Counted from the first letter of the stretch, positions 18,044-27,043 are shown. The stretch is 64,000 nt of DNA from Eubacterium sp. 14-2 (GCF_000403845.2 NZ_KE159567.1:2086466-2150465), one strand, 5' to 3'. Notes: generated by a model not told the origin, from the sequence alone. Made by a program: numbers and translations.

Positions 18044-18071
18044 GTCTGAGTTTATCATGTTATCGTATTTA

Positions 18072-18100
18072 TGATAGCACTTCACGGAATGAATTGCAAG
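18072..18100 (-). promoter_or_regulatory. Sigma-A promoter of the rimP-nusA-infB operon
   Basis: TTGCAA (18095-18100) and TATCAT (18072-18077) are separated by 17 bases on the minus strand. The implied leader of about 120 bases carries the 10-bp hairpin at 18016-18043. Confidence 0.7.
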
Positions 18101-18225
18101 AGAAATTAACGGTTATTTCCAGTTTTTTTGCAAAGATTCGGAAGGAACTGCTGCATGTTCCAGTTACAGTTTATGGCTGGGCCTTAGTTCTCTGTGTTCC
18201 ATATTTCCATACACCAATATAATTT

Positions 18226-18840
18226 TCACAAAATCCGCTCTTTCTCAAAGATCCACAGCAGCATCTTCCCATGGACCACAGCCAGCAGTGAACCGCCGGC
18301 CAGCAAAACCACATAAAACACAGGCGTCCATAAAAGTCCGGCCGTAAGAAACAGGACGGTAAAAAACAGAAGATACAGAGACTGGGGGAGATATTTGAAC
18401 ATCAGAAGGATTCCATTGCGCCAGGCCACTCCTGCCTTTGTGTCCATTCTTGCAGCAAGGGGAAACATATACATTGCCAGCACAAGCCACAGACCGGACA
18501 AAACACAGACAAATCCTCTCATAGCTCCGGCAAAATCCCCTTCTGTATTCCTCCAGAACAGATAATCCAGACACAGGATTATTCCGCCGGTAAAAAATGG
18601 TATCCACAACTTCATGGACAATTTCATCTTTTTCCGATATACCTCCCAAAACCCACGAACCACATAGCCTTCCTCCTCTTTCAGAATCTTTACAGCCATA
18701 ACGTGCAGAGCGCAGAGAGCAGCTCCTCCCGTTATCAGAGGAAGTGAACATACCACCCACAAAAAATTCAGTTTTATCAGTGCAACTGCCTTTTCCAAAA
18801 TCTGAAATCCCCTGCCCTCCAACTTAAACGCTCCTTTCAT
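18226..18840 (-). CDS. YesL-family (DUF624) membrane protein
   Basis: The 204-residue protein has about five hydrophobic segments and the N-terminal pattern GRGFQILEKAVALIKLNFLWVVCSLPLITGGAA, typical of YesL proteins that accompany sugar ABC importers. Its biochemical role is not established. It is last in the GH32/ABC operon, 58 bases after the second permease. The ATG at 18840 has only a weak site (GAAGAAATA); a TTG at 18822 is preceded by AAAGGAG with eight-base spacing and may be the true start, giving 198 residues. Confidence 0.8.
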   Translation of the reverse strand: MKGAFKLEGRGFQILEKAVALIKLNFLWVVCSLPLITGGAALCALHVMAVKILKEEEGYVVRGFWEVYRKKMKLSMKLWIPFFTGGIILCLDYLFWRNTEGDFAGAMRGFVCVLSGLWLVLAMYMFPLAARMDTKAGVAWRNGILLMFKYLPQSLYLLFFTVLFLTAGLLWTPVFYVVLLAGGSLLAVVHGKMLLWIFEKERIL

Positions 18841-18898
18841 TATTTCTTCTGTTGCAATTTGAAAACCCTGCAGATTCAGGAGTCAAAGCAGGATTTTT

Positions 18899-19735
18899 TT
18901 ATCCCTTAATTCCGGTAGACGCAATGCCTTCCACATAATATTTCTGCAGAAAAATAAACATAATCAGCATCGGAATGGCAGAAATGGTAAGGGACGCCAT
19001 AATCGGCCCGTAATTGATGGGTTTGGAGCCGAAAAAAGTCTGGATTGCCAGCTGAATAGTACGTTTATCTTCTCCTGTCACCACCAGCAGAGGCCACATA
19101 AAGTCATTCCAGTGAGCTACAAAGTCCAGAATAAAAACAGTGGCATACACGGTTCCGGATATGGGCATAACCACCCTGAAAAATGTCCGCACAGGCCCGC
19201 ACCCGTCAATGGATGCAGCCTCCAGCAATTCATTGGGTACGCCCAGAAAAAACTGACGGAACATATAAATGCTGAAACATTTTGCCACAAAAGGAAAAAT
19301 CAGAGAAGCCCATGAATTAATCCAGCCCAGATCTGCCATTTCCCGGTACATGGGAAGCATAATTGCCTCTGCCGGAAATACCATCAGGCTGATTACAAGG
19401 GTCAGCAGGAGATTTTTTCCCCGGAATTCAAATTTTGCCAGTGCATACCCGCAAATGGAATTCACCAGAAGATCCAGCACAATAATAATCAGCACATAAA
19501 ACAGGCTGTTTCCAATAAATTTCCACATATTAATTCTCTGGAACACTTCGATATAGTTGTTAAAGGAAGCCCCTTTTGGAAAAAAAGTGGACAGTGAATT
19601 CAGCCCCTTGAAAATCCCCGATTCCGGCTTCAGGGAAGACGAAATCATCCAGATCAGCGGTGATACAAAAATCAGTGCAACCAGTGTATTGCCAAGATAA
19701 AACGCAATATTTTCAAATGTTTTTCTCTTCGTCAT
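18899..19735 (-). CDS. Sugar ABC transporter permease (MalG/CUT1 type)
   Basis: The 278-residue inner-membrane permease has six predicted membrane spans. The EAA loop is ELLEAASIDGCGPVRTFFRVVMPIS (about residues 165-190, given in parts), where the transport ATPase would dock. It pairs with the permease at 19755-20639 and the binding protein at 20659-21957 to import the substrate of the neighbouring GH32 enzyme. GAAAGGAGG precedes the ATG. Confidence 0.9.
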   Translation of the reverse strand: MTKRKTFENIAFYLGNTLVALIFVSPLIWMISSSLKPESGIFKGLNSLSTFFPKGASFNNYIEVFQRINMWKFIGNSLFYVLIIIVLDLLVNSICGYALAKFEFRGKNLLLTLVISLMVFPAEAIMLPMYREMADLGWINSWASLIFPFVAKCFSIYMFRQFFLGVPNELLEAASIDGCGPVRTFFRVVMPISGTVYATVFILDFVAHWNDFMWPLLVVTGEDKRTIQLAIQTFFGSKPINYGPIMASLTISAIPMLIMFIFLQKYYVEGIASTGIKG

Positions 19736-19754
19736 AAGAATCCTCCTTTCAGCT

Positions 19755-20639
19755 CTATTCCGCTTTGATAATTTTCTTCATCCCCAGTGAAAGGCTGATA
19801 ACAATCACAAAGAAAACAGCCGCCACAGCACAGGCATATCCAAAGTTTCTCTTCTGGAAGCCCTGTTCATAAATATAATATACCAGCGTACGGGTGGAAT
19901 TCCGGGGACCGCCTTTTGTCATAACATAAGGTTGGGTAAACAGTTTCATTGCCTGAATTACAGTAATCATCACCACATACTGGATAACACTTTTCAGGCC
20001 CGGAAGCGTTACATAAAAAAAGCTCTGTATCTTCCCTGCTCCGTCAATGGAAGCCGCCTCATACTGCTCTCTGGAAATTCCCTGCAGGCCGGCCAGAAAA
20101 ATCATCATCTGGTATCCCGCTCCCTGCCATGCAGACATGAAAATAATGGAATTCATCGCTGTCTTCGGATCGTTCAGAAATCCACAGGGCTCCAGTCCCA
20201 GTTTCACCAGCAGAGCATTTAACAGGCCGCTGTCCGGGCTGGTATTGTACATTACGGTCCAGAGGATTGCCACAACTACCATGGAGGTTACCTGAGGGCT
20301 GAAATATGCTGCCCGAAAAACAGACACGCCTCTTCTTCTGGAAGAGATCAAAAGAGCCAGAGACAATGCCAGAACTGTCTGAAAGGGCACCACCAGCACT
20401 GTAAAATATATGGTATTTTTTACTGCAATCCAAAAATCTTCATCCTGAAACAGCTCTGCAAAGTTGTTAAAACCGCAGAACACAATCCGGTCCGGACGCA
20501 TAATATTATAGTCGGTAAAAGCATATCGAACGGTCTGCAGAGACGGATAGATTAAAAATGCTGCCAGCAGAGCAACTGCCGGAATCACAAAAAAATAAGC
20601 CGCCTTTCTTTCACTTGCTTTATTGACTGATTTCTTCAT
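19755..20639 (-). CDS. Sugar ABC transporter permease (MalF/CUT1 type)
   Basis: The 294-residue permease has six spans and the EAA loop EQYEAASIDGAGKIQSFF. It is the first of two heterologous permeases of a carbohydrate-uptake type 1 importer. GAAGGGGGA lies seven bases before the ATG at 20639; two further in-frame ATGs upstream (20645, 20684) are too close to or before this site. No ATPase gene lies in the locus, so a shared ATPase is implied. Confidence 0.88.
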   Translation of the reverse strand: MKKSVNKASERKAAYFFVIPAVALLAAFLIYPSLQTVRYAFTDYNIMRPDRIVFCGFNNFAELFQDEDFWIAVKNTIYFTVLVVPFQTVLALSLALLISSRRRGVSVFRAAYFSPQVTSMVVVAILWTVMYNTSPDSGLLNALLVKLGLEPCGFLNDPKTAMNSIIFMSAWQGAGYQMMIFLAGLQGISREQYEAASIDGAGKIQSFFYVTLPGLKSVIQYVVMITVIQAMKLFTQPYVMTKGGPRNSTRTLVYYIYEQGFQKRNFGYACAVAAVFFVIVISLSLGMKKIIKAE

Positions 20640-20658
20640 AGCCATTCCCCCTTCTCTG

Positions 20659-21957
20659 TTAATCCTGTGCATAATATTTTTCATAATCTTTATTCATGGC
20701 CGCTGCCGCTGCATCCAGAGCCTCCTGCGGATCTGCGCCGGTAAAAATATTCAGCATTGCTTCTGCAAATTCTGCCGTCAGTACACTGTAAGAAGGCGTT
20801 CTGGGTCTCGGATGTCCGGTTTCCATCAGCTGTTCCCTGAAAACAGAACGAGGATATTCGTTGTATTCCGGCAGTACGTCATAACTGGAATTTCTGGTGG
20901 GAGGCTTTGAAATTGCCTGTGCATAGGAAGTCACATTTTCTTTTGAAAAAAGAAAGCCCATAACCTCCCTGACTGCATCCATGTCCTGAACATTCGTTGT
21001 AACGGCCGCTGCCCAGTCGCCGGTTGGAGAAGTCGGCACCCCGTCTTCGTCAGCCACCGGAAACCAGGTAACACCCCAGTTCAGATCCGGATAATCCTTT
21101 TCCAGTGTCGCCACTTCCCAGGAACCGCCCAGCATGGTTGCCGCTTTCCCGTTATGGAATTCTTTCTGAATAGGGTCAATATTGGCATACCCTTCCTGAA
21201 TCAGACTGTTTAAAAATTCTGCTGCTTCCACACCTTCCGGACTGTTCAGACAGCCTTCGGCCGAGCTTCCGTCCTCGTTGACAAAATCCGTTCCATTGGA
21301 AATCCAGAACTGTTCCAGCACATAGGAAAGCCCCTCTCCCTTATCCATGATAATATTTGTTCCCACCACTCCGTCTTTTGTAAGTTTTTTCGCTGCATCA
21401 TAATATTCACTCCAGGTCCACGCCTCTTCCATGCGCTCCGGCACGGAAATCCCCGCCGCCTCCAGCATATCCTTATTGTAATACAACGCCACGGAACTTT
21501 CCGTTGCACTTACCGCATAAATATTTCCATCGTATGTATTCTGCTGCCTGGAGGAATCAAGAAAGTCACTCCATTCCTCCTGGGAAAAGAAGTCATCCAC
21601 CGGCAGAATTACTTCATTTGCCGCATAAATAGATACATTCGGCCCATCTACATACAGGATATCCGGCAGGTCATTGGAGGTAATGGCCGCATTGACCTTA
21701 TCTTCATATGCGTAAGAATCCGCACGCACAATGGCTTCTCTGCGCAGTTCAATTTCCCCCTCATGGGCCTGATTGAATTCCTCAATTTTCTCCACCCACC
21801 ATTCTTCAATGGCCGGTTCGTCACTGGGGCTCCATACGGTAATGACCGATTCCCCGTCTTCGTTCACCCGCTCCTGTGTTCTGCCGCAGCCGGCAGCGGT
21901 GAACATCCCCGATCCCACAGCAGCCGCAAGTAATGCTGCAATTACTCTTTTTCGCAT
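20659..21957 (-). CDS. Extracellular sugar-binding lipoprotein
   Basis: The 432-residue ABC binding protein starts at 21957 (MRKRVIAALLAAA) after AGGAAAGGAG. The lipobox FTAAGC gives lipid-modified Cys24. The family 1 solute-binding fold is recognised by VITVWSPSDEPAIEEWW near the N-terminus, the AATMLGGSWEV segment and the GDWAAAV stretch. It delivers the oligosaccharide to the two downstream permeases. It is separated from the GH32 gene by 93 bases that contain a hairpin. Confidence 0.9.
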   Translation of the reverse strand: MRKRVIAALLAAAVGSGMFTAAGCGRTQERVNEDGESVITVWSPSDEPAIEEWWVEKIEEFNQAHEGEIELRREAIVRADSYAYEDKVNAAITSNDLPDILYVDGPNVSIYAANEVILPVDDFFSQEEWSDFLDSSRQQNTYDGNIYAVSATESSVALYYNKDMLEAAGISVPERMEEAWTWSEYYDAAKKLTKDGVVGTNIIMDKGEGLSYVLEQFWISNGTDFVNEDGSSAEGCLNSPEGVEAAEFLNSLIQEGYANIDPIQKEFHNGKAATMLGGSWEVATLEKDYPDLNWGVTWFPVADEDGVPTSPTGDWAAAVTTNVQDMDAVREVMGFLFSKENVTSYAQAISKPPTRNSSYDVLPEYNEYPRSVFREQLMETGHPRPRTPSYSVLTAEFAEAMLNIFTGADPQEALDAAAAAMNKDYEKYYAQD

Positions 21958-22000
21958 TTTTCCGCTCCTTTCCTGTTCCCTTACAGATGGATTCCATACG

Positions 22001-22036
22001 AAAAATTCCGTCCCGCCCATCTGAATTTCAGGACGG
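22001..22036 (-). terminator. Hairpin between the GH32 and binding-protein genes
   Basis: The stem CCGTCC/GGGACGG with a 17-base loop is followed by AATTTTTC on the minus strand. It may be a partial terminator or an mRNA-stabilising end that sets the ratio of enzyme to binding protein, as is common in sugar operons. Role inferred. Confidence 0.5.
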
Positions 22037-22050
22037 ATACCTCGCTCCTG

Positions 22051-23769
22051 TTACTCCCATATGGATTTCATACGGAATATTTCCACATTTTTAACACATG
22101 CCGGCGTCTCTGCATGCAATATAAAACACCCGCTGTCCTTAATATCATAAAATAATTTCGTCCCCACTGCTTCGCCGTCATTTACATAAACCTCCACCGT
22201 CCTGCGGTCTGTGAAAATCTCCAGCTTTTCCACTTTATCAACCTCTGCCGGAAATAAAACAGGTTCGCTTTTTACCCCTTTCGTTTGCAGGCGCAGCCCC
22301 AGTTCATCATGAATAAGCAAAATCTTTCGCTTCGCATCTCCTCCCAGCTGGAGAGAAAACGGAACATTATCCTCAAATTCCAGTTCCGCTTTGTACGCAT
22401 TCGGATGAATTTCCTTCAGGCAGACATTTTCTCCATGCCCTTTATACAGACCCTCTGCTTTCAGAGATTCTGTTTCCTTTATCGGCGTCAGATACAGCCG
22501 GTTGCCTTGAATATGCATTTCTCTGGGAATTGTCATACTTCCGCAGGCTCCCTGTTCCAGTTCCAGATGTTCCTCATAAAAATCAGAAATCCATCCAATA
22601 CTGATTCTGCGGCCCTGGTGCTCAAAACTTTGCATTGCATAACAATTGCTGCCGAAATCAAACCATCCTCTGTTCTCTTCTGTAAATACGCCGTTTTGAA
22701 ATTCTCCTGTATAATATCTGCACATCTGATATCTGCCCTGGAAATCATGATGGTGCATCAGCGCTCCAATCACCAGAGCTTTCCCGTCCAGTTCCATAAA
22801 ATCAGGACATTCTATACAGCGAATACCATCTTCCTGTTCCACAAGCAGCGGCCCGGTATAGTTCCAGTGTTCCAGATCCTCTGATTCATACAGTAAAACA
22901 GCCGCTTTTCCTTCCAGAGCACTTCCCAGAACCATATACCATTTTCCTTCTGCTTTTACTACTTTGGGATCCCTGAAATCAAAGGACGCCCCCTGAGGCG
23001 GCCGGTCAATCACCAGTTTTTCTTCTGCAAACTCCAGCATATCGCCGCTCTTTGTCATCCACTGCTGCTGCAGTGTCTCCTGGCTGTCAATGTGAGGGCC
23101 GATACTTCGGGTCAGAAAAAATACCGCCTCGTCTCCCTGCACCACTGCAGAGCCGGAAAAGGCTCCTCCCTTTAATTTTTCCGGGTTTTTTAAAATCTCT
23201 TCCTGCGGTTCCAGTACAACCGGAAGATGAACCCAGTGAATCAGGTCTTTACTTGCCGCATGCCCCCAGTACATCTGGGACCACTGCTGGCTGTGGGGAT
23301 TGCACTGATAAAACAAATGGTAATATCCCTGAAACCAGCACAGCCCGTTGGGGTCATTGAGCCAGTTTTTCCAGGGTGAAAAATGATATGCTTCCCGAAC
23401 AGGGGAATCGTACTGTTCCTTCTGTCTGCCTTTTACAAATCTGCCGCTTTCCTTTTCCTGTTCCAGATAACAGACCCCGGTTTCCAGAATATTCTCACAT
23501 CCGCTGAGATAACAGAGGGAAATCCTGCATGCTTCACAAAGGATTTCATATTCCGTATCTTTCTCCACAGGTACCCTGAGCCATCTGTAATACCCAGGCT
23601 CTACCGGTATCTCCTGACAGTTTCCCGAACCCTGTTTTGACGTCAGCAGATTCTCGTCTGCGGCGGAAGTCTCCTGCTGCCTGCTTCCTTTGGAAATCAC
23701 CTGAACCTTTCCGCCCGTCTGCAATGCCTTTGCGAATATCTCCAGCATTGTATAAGCTCCCGTATTCAT
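22051..23769 (-). CDS. GH32 beta-fructosidase (sucrose / fructooligosaccharide hydrolase)
   Basis: The 572-residue enzyme hydrolyses beta-fructosyl bonds. Catalytic residues are visible: nucleophile Asp139 in NWLNDPNG, transition-state Asp in FRDPKV and acid/base Glu320 in IECPDF. A five-bladed propeller (about 125-420) is followed by a C-terminal beta-sandwich. About 120 residues precede the catalytic domain and form an extra N-terminal region with no recognised motif. There is no signal peptide, so hydrolysis is cytoplasmic. The start at 23769 (MNTGAYTM) follows AGGAGG. It is first in the operon, behind a promoter with LacI-type operators. Substrate preference (sucrose, sucrose-6-P or short fructans) cannot be read from sequence; the ABC importer argues for unphosphorylated substrate. 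Confidence 0.92.
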   Translation of the reverse strand: MNTGAYTMLEIFAKALQTGGKVQVISKGSRQQETSAADENLLTSKQGSGNCQEIPVEPGYYRWLRVPVEKDTEYEILCEACRISLCYLSGCENILETGVCYLEQEKESGRFVKGRQKEQYDSPVREAYHFSPWKNWLNDPNGLCWFQGYYHLFYQCNPHSQQWSQMYWGHAASKDLIHWVHLPVVLEPQEEILKNPEKLKGGAFSGSAVVQGDEAVFFLTRSIGPHIDSQETLQQQWMTKSGDMLEFAEEKLVIDRPPQGASFDFRDPKVVKAEGKWYMVLGSALEGKAAVLLYESEDLEHWNYTGPLLVEQEDGIRCIECPDFMELDGKALVIGALMHHHDFQGRYQMCRYYTGEFQNGVFTEENRGWFDFGSNCYAMQSFEHQGRRISIGWISDFYEEHLELEQGACGSMTIPREMHIQGNRLYLTPIKETESLKAEGLYKGHGENVCLKEIHPNAYKAELEFEDNVPFSLQLGGDAKRKILLIHDELGLRLQTKGVKSEPVLFPAEVDKVEKLEIFTDRRTVEVYVNDGEAVGTKLFYDIKDSGCFILHAETPACVKNVEIFRMKSIWE

Positions 23770-23829
23770 CTGTTTCCTCCTTTCTCTCAGCAAATGCTCC
23801 ATACATTTGCTGTCAAATTTTTCACTGTG

Positions 23830-23957
23830 TAAAACCGGTTCCATATAATATATTTCTTATATATCAATAATATATTTTTATTTATATGAAACTATTTCAT
23901 TTATTTATGGAACCCGTTCCATGTATAGATTGTAGTATACAACGAAACATTTGTCAA
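23830..23957 (-). promoter_or_regulatory. GH32 operon promoter with LacI-type operators
   Basis: TTGACA (23952-23957) and TACAAT (23929-23934) lie 17 bases apart on the minus strand. A perfect inverted repeat TGGAAC-CC-GTTCCA at 23908-23921 covers the predicted transcription start. A diverged copy TAAAACCGGTTCCA is at 23830-23843, and another palindrome TGAAACTATTTCA lies between them at 23887-23899. Two similar sites about 78 bp apart would suit looping by the LacI-family protein encoded just upstream. Confidence 0.82.
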
Positions 23958-23987
23958 TTATCTTTCAGCCTTTTTTCCTCTGGCAAC

Positions 23988-24034
23988 AAAAAAAGAAGAT
24001 TTTGTATTGTGCACTTTGTACAAAATCTTCTTTC
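23988..24034 (-). terminator. Terminator of the upstream lacI-family gene
   Basis: The stem AGAAGATTTTGTA/TACAAAATCTTCT is followed on the minus strand by T7. It separates the regulator gene from the GH32 promoter, so the two are transcribed independently. Confidence 0.88.
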
Positions 24035-24094
24035 TTATCTATTTTCACTAAATTTTGTTTTTGATTTTTTCACAATTTCACTAAAAAATTCCCA

Positions 24095-25069
24095 TTATGT
24101 CGTTCCTCCGGACTGAATTTCCACGTCCAGAATCAGCCGATGGGGCACATTTTTTCGCTGTTCCACGATATCCAGCAGGGTATTTACGGAAACCTCTGCC
24201 AATAATTCTACGTTTTGCCGAATTGCAGTCAGCCGTGGATATACCATATTAGAAGGCTCAGTGGCGTCAAAACCGATTATGGAAATATCCTGGGGTATCC
24301 GCAGGCCTCTTTTCTGCGCCATGTTCAGGCAGGCGATGGCAGCCAGATCCCCTCCGAATATTCCGTCAATATCCGGATAATTATGGAATATTTCCTCCGC
24401 CATTTTATAGTGTGCATCCCAGTGAAATATATTCCATTCCATGACTTCCCTGAGAACAGTGACTCCCGTTCCCTCCATCCTCTGGATAAAAGCAAGGTAC
24501 CTGTCATTTGCCATAACGTTAGGGGAAACTCCGGAAACCAGGTATATTTTCTTCCTGCCCGCCTTAAGCATCAGTTCCGCCGCCAGTTTTCCGCCCTTTG
24601 CATGATCGCAGCCTATGAGGGGAATCCGGGGGCCCAGATCCCGGTCAATGGAAACAATGGGTTTAACCTGTTTGCGGTACTCTTCCACTTCCAGTCCATG
24701 GGAGGCTGTGATAATCCCGTCCACGATGTTCCGCCCTAACATATCCAGGTATTCCTGTTCCCGTCTGCTGATTCCTACTGTATTGCAGATCATGGTTTTG
24801 TAGCCCTGCTCATATAATTCCATTTCAATATATTTCACCAGGGAAGCAAAAAAAGGGTGATTCAGATCCGGTACAATCACTCCTACAATTCCCGTTTTGT
24901 TATGGTAAAGATTTCTTGCCAGTTCATTTGGTGTATAATTCAGCTTTCTGGCTGCTTTTTCAATTTTTTTCCTTGTCTCGGATGAAACATAACCGGAACC
25001 GTTCAGGGCACGGGATACGGTTCCCACTCCTACTCCTGCTTCCTGTGCTACTTCTCTGATACTCGCCAT
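24095..25069 (-). CDS. LacI-family regulator of the GH32 locus
   Basis: The 324-residue repressor has an N-terminal HTH (SIREVAQEAGVGVGTVSRALNGSGYVS, residues 3-29) with hinge helix NELARNLYHNKT. A periplasmic-binding-like effector domain follows (VGVIVPDLNHPFFASLVKYI onward). It lies directly upstream of the GH32 operon, whose promoter carries TGGAACC-type palindromes, so it most likely represses that operon until sugar binds. GAGGAAATAAA precedes the ATG. Confidence 0.9.
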   Translation of the reverse strand: MASIREVAQEAGVGVGTVSRALNGSGYVSSETRKKIEKAARKLNYTPNELARNLYHNKTGIVGVIVPDLNHPFFASLVKYIEMELYEQGYKTMICNTVGISRREQEYLDMLGRNIVDGIITASHGLEVEEYRKQVKPIVSIDRDLGPRIPLIGCDHAKGGKLAAELMLKAGRKKIYLVSGVSPNVMANDRYLAFIQRMEGTGVTVLREVMEWNIFHWDAHYKMAEEIFHNYPDIDGIFGGDLAAIACLNMAQKRGLRIPQDISIIGFDATEPSNMVYPRLTAIRQNVELLAEVSVNTLLDIVEQRKNVPHRLILDVEIQSGGTT

Positions 25070-25227
25070 TTTATTTCCTCATTATGCAGTGTTTTTGGCA
25101 AATTCTATCTATGCCGTTTTATTATTGTTTTAATACATTTTCATAAAAAAGTCAACGTGCTTCCCGGAAATGTCTGCAATTTTAACGGAGAGAGCAAAAA
25201 TTTATTTCCATTTTTATTCATTTATGC

Positions 25228-25350
25228 TATAATAGGTAACATTATTGTTTCATTCCTGCAGACAATATGCAGGATGATTATAAGTGAAATTCAGGCGACG
25301 TAACAGCTTTTGTACCGCGTACCTTTTTGAAACCTGAATTTTTCTGAAAA
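25228..25350 (+). promoter_or_regulatory. Promoter element and structured leader of the SNF transporter gene
   Basis: A TATAAT at 25228-25233 has only a poor -35 (TTTCCA). Downstream, the leader can form CCTGCA/TGCAGG (about 25256-25276). A wider stem, ATTCAGG/CCTGAAT, closes around 25287-25340 and is followed by TTTTT, like a terminator. This arrangement suggests attenuation, but no known riboswitch class is matched. Confidence 0.4.
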
Positions 25351-25367
25351 TATTATGGAAGGAGAAA

Positions 25368-25406
25368 ATGGCTGCAGACACTGTTTCTGCAGTCGATACA
25401 GAATAA
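25368..25406 (+). CDS. 12-residue leader peptide upstream of the SNF transporter
   Basis: GAAGGAG sits four to five bases before ATG GCT GCA GAC, which opens a 12-codon frame (MAADTVSAVDTE). Its TAA at 25404-25406 shares bases with the ATG of the transporter (TAATG). The transporter start has no ribosome site of its own other than the leader frame, so translational coupling is likely. The peptide itself may have no function. Confidence 0.55.
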   Translation: MAADTVSAVDTE

Positions 25407-26767
25407 TGGAAAGAGAAAAATTAGGTTCCCGTCTTGGATTTATTTTACTGTCCGCAGGATGTGCAATCGGAATCGGCAACGTATGGAGGTTTCCTTATGT
25501 GGCCGGCATGTACGGAGGAGGTATCTTCGTCCTTTTCTATCTGTTTTTCCTGATTGTCATGGGCGTTCCGGTTATGACCATGGAATTTGCCGTAGGCCGG
25601 GCCAGCAGGAAAAGCATTGTCAGAAGTTTTCAGGAACTGGAAAAACCAGGGCACAAATGGCATCTGAACGGTTATCTTGGCATGGCCGGCAACTATCTTC
25701 TGATGATGTTTTACACCACGGTAACAGGATGGATGCTTTATTACTTCTATCAGATGCTCACCGGTAAATTTCATGGTAAGGATGCCGGACAGGTGGAACA
25801 GATGTTTCAGGATATGCTCTCCAGTCCCCGGATTCTGGCATCTGCCATGATTATCATTGTGGCCGCCGGCATTTTCATCTGTTCCAGAGGTTTGCAGAAA
25901 GGTGTGGAGAAAATCACCAAAGTTATGATGAGTATGCTGCTTGCCATTATCATTCTTCTGGCAGTACATAGCTGTACACTGGAAAACAGTCTGGAAGGGC
26001 TGAAATTCTATCTGCTGCCGGATTTACAGCGAATGAGGGAAGTGGGCGTATGGGAAACCATTACCGCAGCCATGAATCAGGCATTTTTCACCCTTAGCCT
26101 TGGAATCGGCGCCATGGGAATTTTCGGCAGCTATATTGACAAAAGCCACCGGCTCCTGAGCGAATCTGTCAATATTGCCATCCTGGACACTTTCGTGGCT
26201 CTTGTTTCCGGCCTGATTATTTTTCCCGCCTGTTTTGCTTTCGGTATCAGTCCGGATATGGGACCAAAACTGATTTTTGTCACCCTGCCCAATGTATTTA
26301 ACGGAATGGCCGGCGGACGTGTCTGGGGCACGCTGTTTTTCGTCTTCATGACCTTTGCTGCTTTCTCCACCATACTGGCCGTGTTTGAAAATATCATTTC
26401 CTGTGGTATGGATCTGTTTCACTGGAGCAGAAAAAAGTCCTGTCTGATCAACCTTGGGGCTATTATCCTTTTATCTCTGCCCTGTGTATTCGGCTATAAC
26501 CTGTGGTCTGCTTTGCAGCCTCTTGGAGAAGGCAGTACCGTTCTGGATCTGGAGGACTTTCTGGTAAGCAACCTGATACTGCCCATCGGTTCTCTCTGCT
26601 ACCTTCTGTTCTGTGTGGCACGGTTCGGCTGGGGCTTTGAAAATTACAGAGCGGAGGCCAATACAGGCAACGGCATGAAGCTGCCTGCATGGATCCGTCC
26701 TTATCTGACCTTTATCCTGCCTGTATTAATACTGTTTCTGATTGTGAAAGGGCTCCTGGGAAATTAA
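25406..26767 (+). CDS. Sodium-dependent SNF-family transporter
   Basis: The 453-residue neurotransmitter:sodium symporter family protein has 11-12 membrane spans. The family N-terminus LGSRLGFILLSAGCAIGIGNVWRFPY lies at residues ~5-30 and includes the unwound TM1 region that binds Na+ and substrate. MYGGGIFVLFYLFF and the AVGRASRKS loop follow. Bacterial members import amino acids; the substrate here is not determined. The ATG at 25406 is chosen because the family begins with REKxGSRLGF and because it overlaps the leader peptide stop. An in-frame ATG at 25355 would add 17 residues unlike the family. Confidence 0.88.
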   Translation: MEREKLGSRLGFILLSAGCAIGIGNVWRFPYVAGMYGGGIFVLFYLFFLIVMGVPVMTMEFAVGRASRKSIVRSFQELEKPGHKWHLNGYLGMAGNYLLMMFYTTVTGWMLYYFYQMLTGKFHGKDAGQVEQMFQDMLSSPRILASAMIIIVAAGIFICSRGLQKGVEKITKVMMSMLLAIIILLAVHSCTLENSLEGLKFYLLPDLQRMREVGVWETITAAMNQAFFTLSLGIGAMGIFGSYIDKSHRLLSESVNIAILDTFVALVSGLIIFPACFAFGISPDMGPKLIFVTLPNVFNGMAGGRVWGTLFFVFMTFAAFSTILAVFENIISCGMDLFHWSRKKSCLINLGAIILLSLPCVFGYNLWSALQPLGEGSTVLDLEDFLVSNLILPIGSLCYLLFCVARFGWGFENYRAEANTGNGMKLPAWIRPYLTFILPVLILFLIVKGLLGN

Positions 26768-26838
26768 CAGGGCCATCCGTCCGGCAGGTCCGGGAGGAAA
26801 CTTCACCTGTTATGACGCGGCTGTCATTTATCTGTACG

Positions 26839-26881
26839 AAATGCCGAAAGTGCCTGTTTTCAGGCATTTCCGGCATTTTGT
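26839..26881 (+). terminator. Hairpin downstream of the SNF transporter gene
   Basis: AAATGCCG/CGGCATTT encloses a second stem TGCCTG/CAGGCA with a TTTT loop and is followed by TTTGTC. It is strong in pairing but has a short T-tract. A second, better terminator follows at 26896-26944. Confidence 0.55.
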
Positions 26882-26895
26882 CTATTCTGAAAAGA

Positions 26896-26944
26896 CAAAA
26901 AAATACTGCAAACCACATAAAATTAAGGTTTCCAGTATTTTTTC
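26896..26944. terminator. Bidirectional terminator between SNF gene and tRNA-Glu
   Basis: The stem AATACTG/CAGTATT with inner AACC/GGTT is flanked by A7 on one side and T6 on the other, so it can end transcripts in both directions. On the minus strand it lies 28 bases past the tRNA. Confidence 0.8.
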
Positions 26945-26971
26945 GGGTTGGGCTATTCAATTATAGCTTAA

Positions 26972-27043
26972 CAGCTCGTAGGGGAATCGAACCCCTGTTT
27001 CCGCCGTGAGAGGGCGGCGTCTTGACCGCTTGACCAACGAGCC
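26972..27043 (-). tRNA. tRNA-Glu (CUC)
   Basis: A 72-base cloverleaf reads on the minus strand: acceptor GGCTCGT pairs with ACGAGCT, D arm GTC/GAC, anticodon stem CCGCC/GGCGG with loop CTCTCAC (anticodon CUC) and T arm GGGG/CCCC with TTCGATT. The discriminator base is G, and CCA is not encoded. CUC reads GAG codons. The first acceptor pair is G-U. A consensus promoter lies just upstream. Confidence 0.93.

Noticed and set aside
25287-25340. T-box riboswitch before the SNF transporter
   Set aside because: Only GTACCGCG resembles the T-box core; the AGGGTGG part, specifier loop and needed length are absent.
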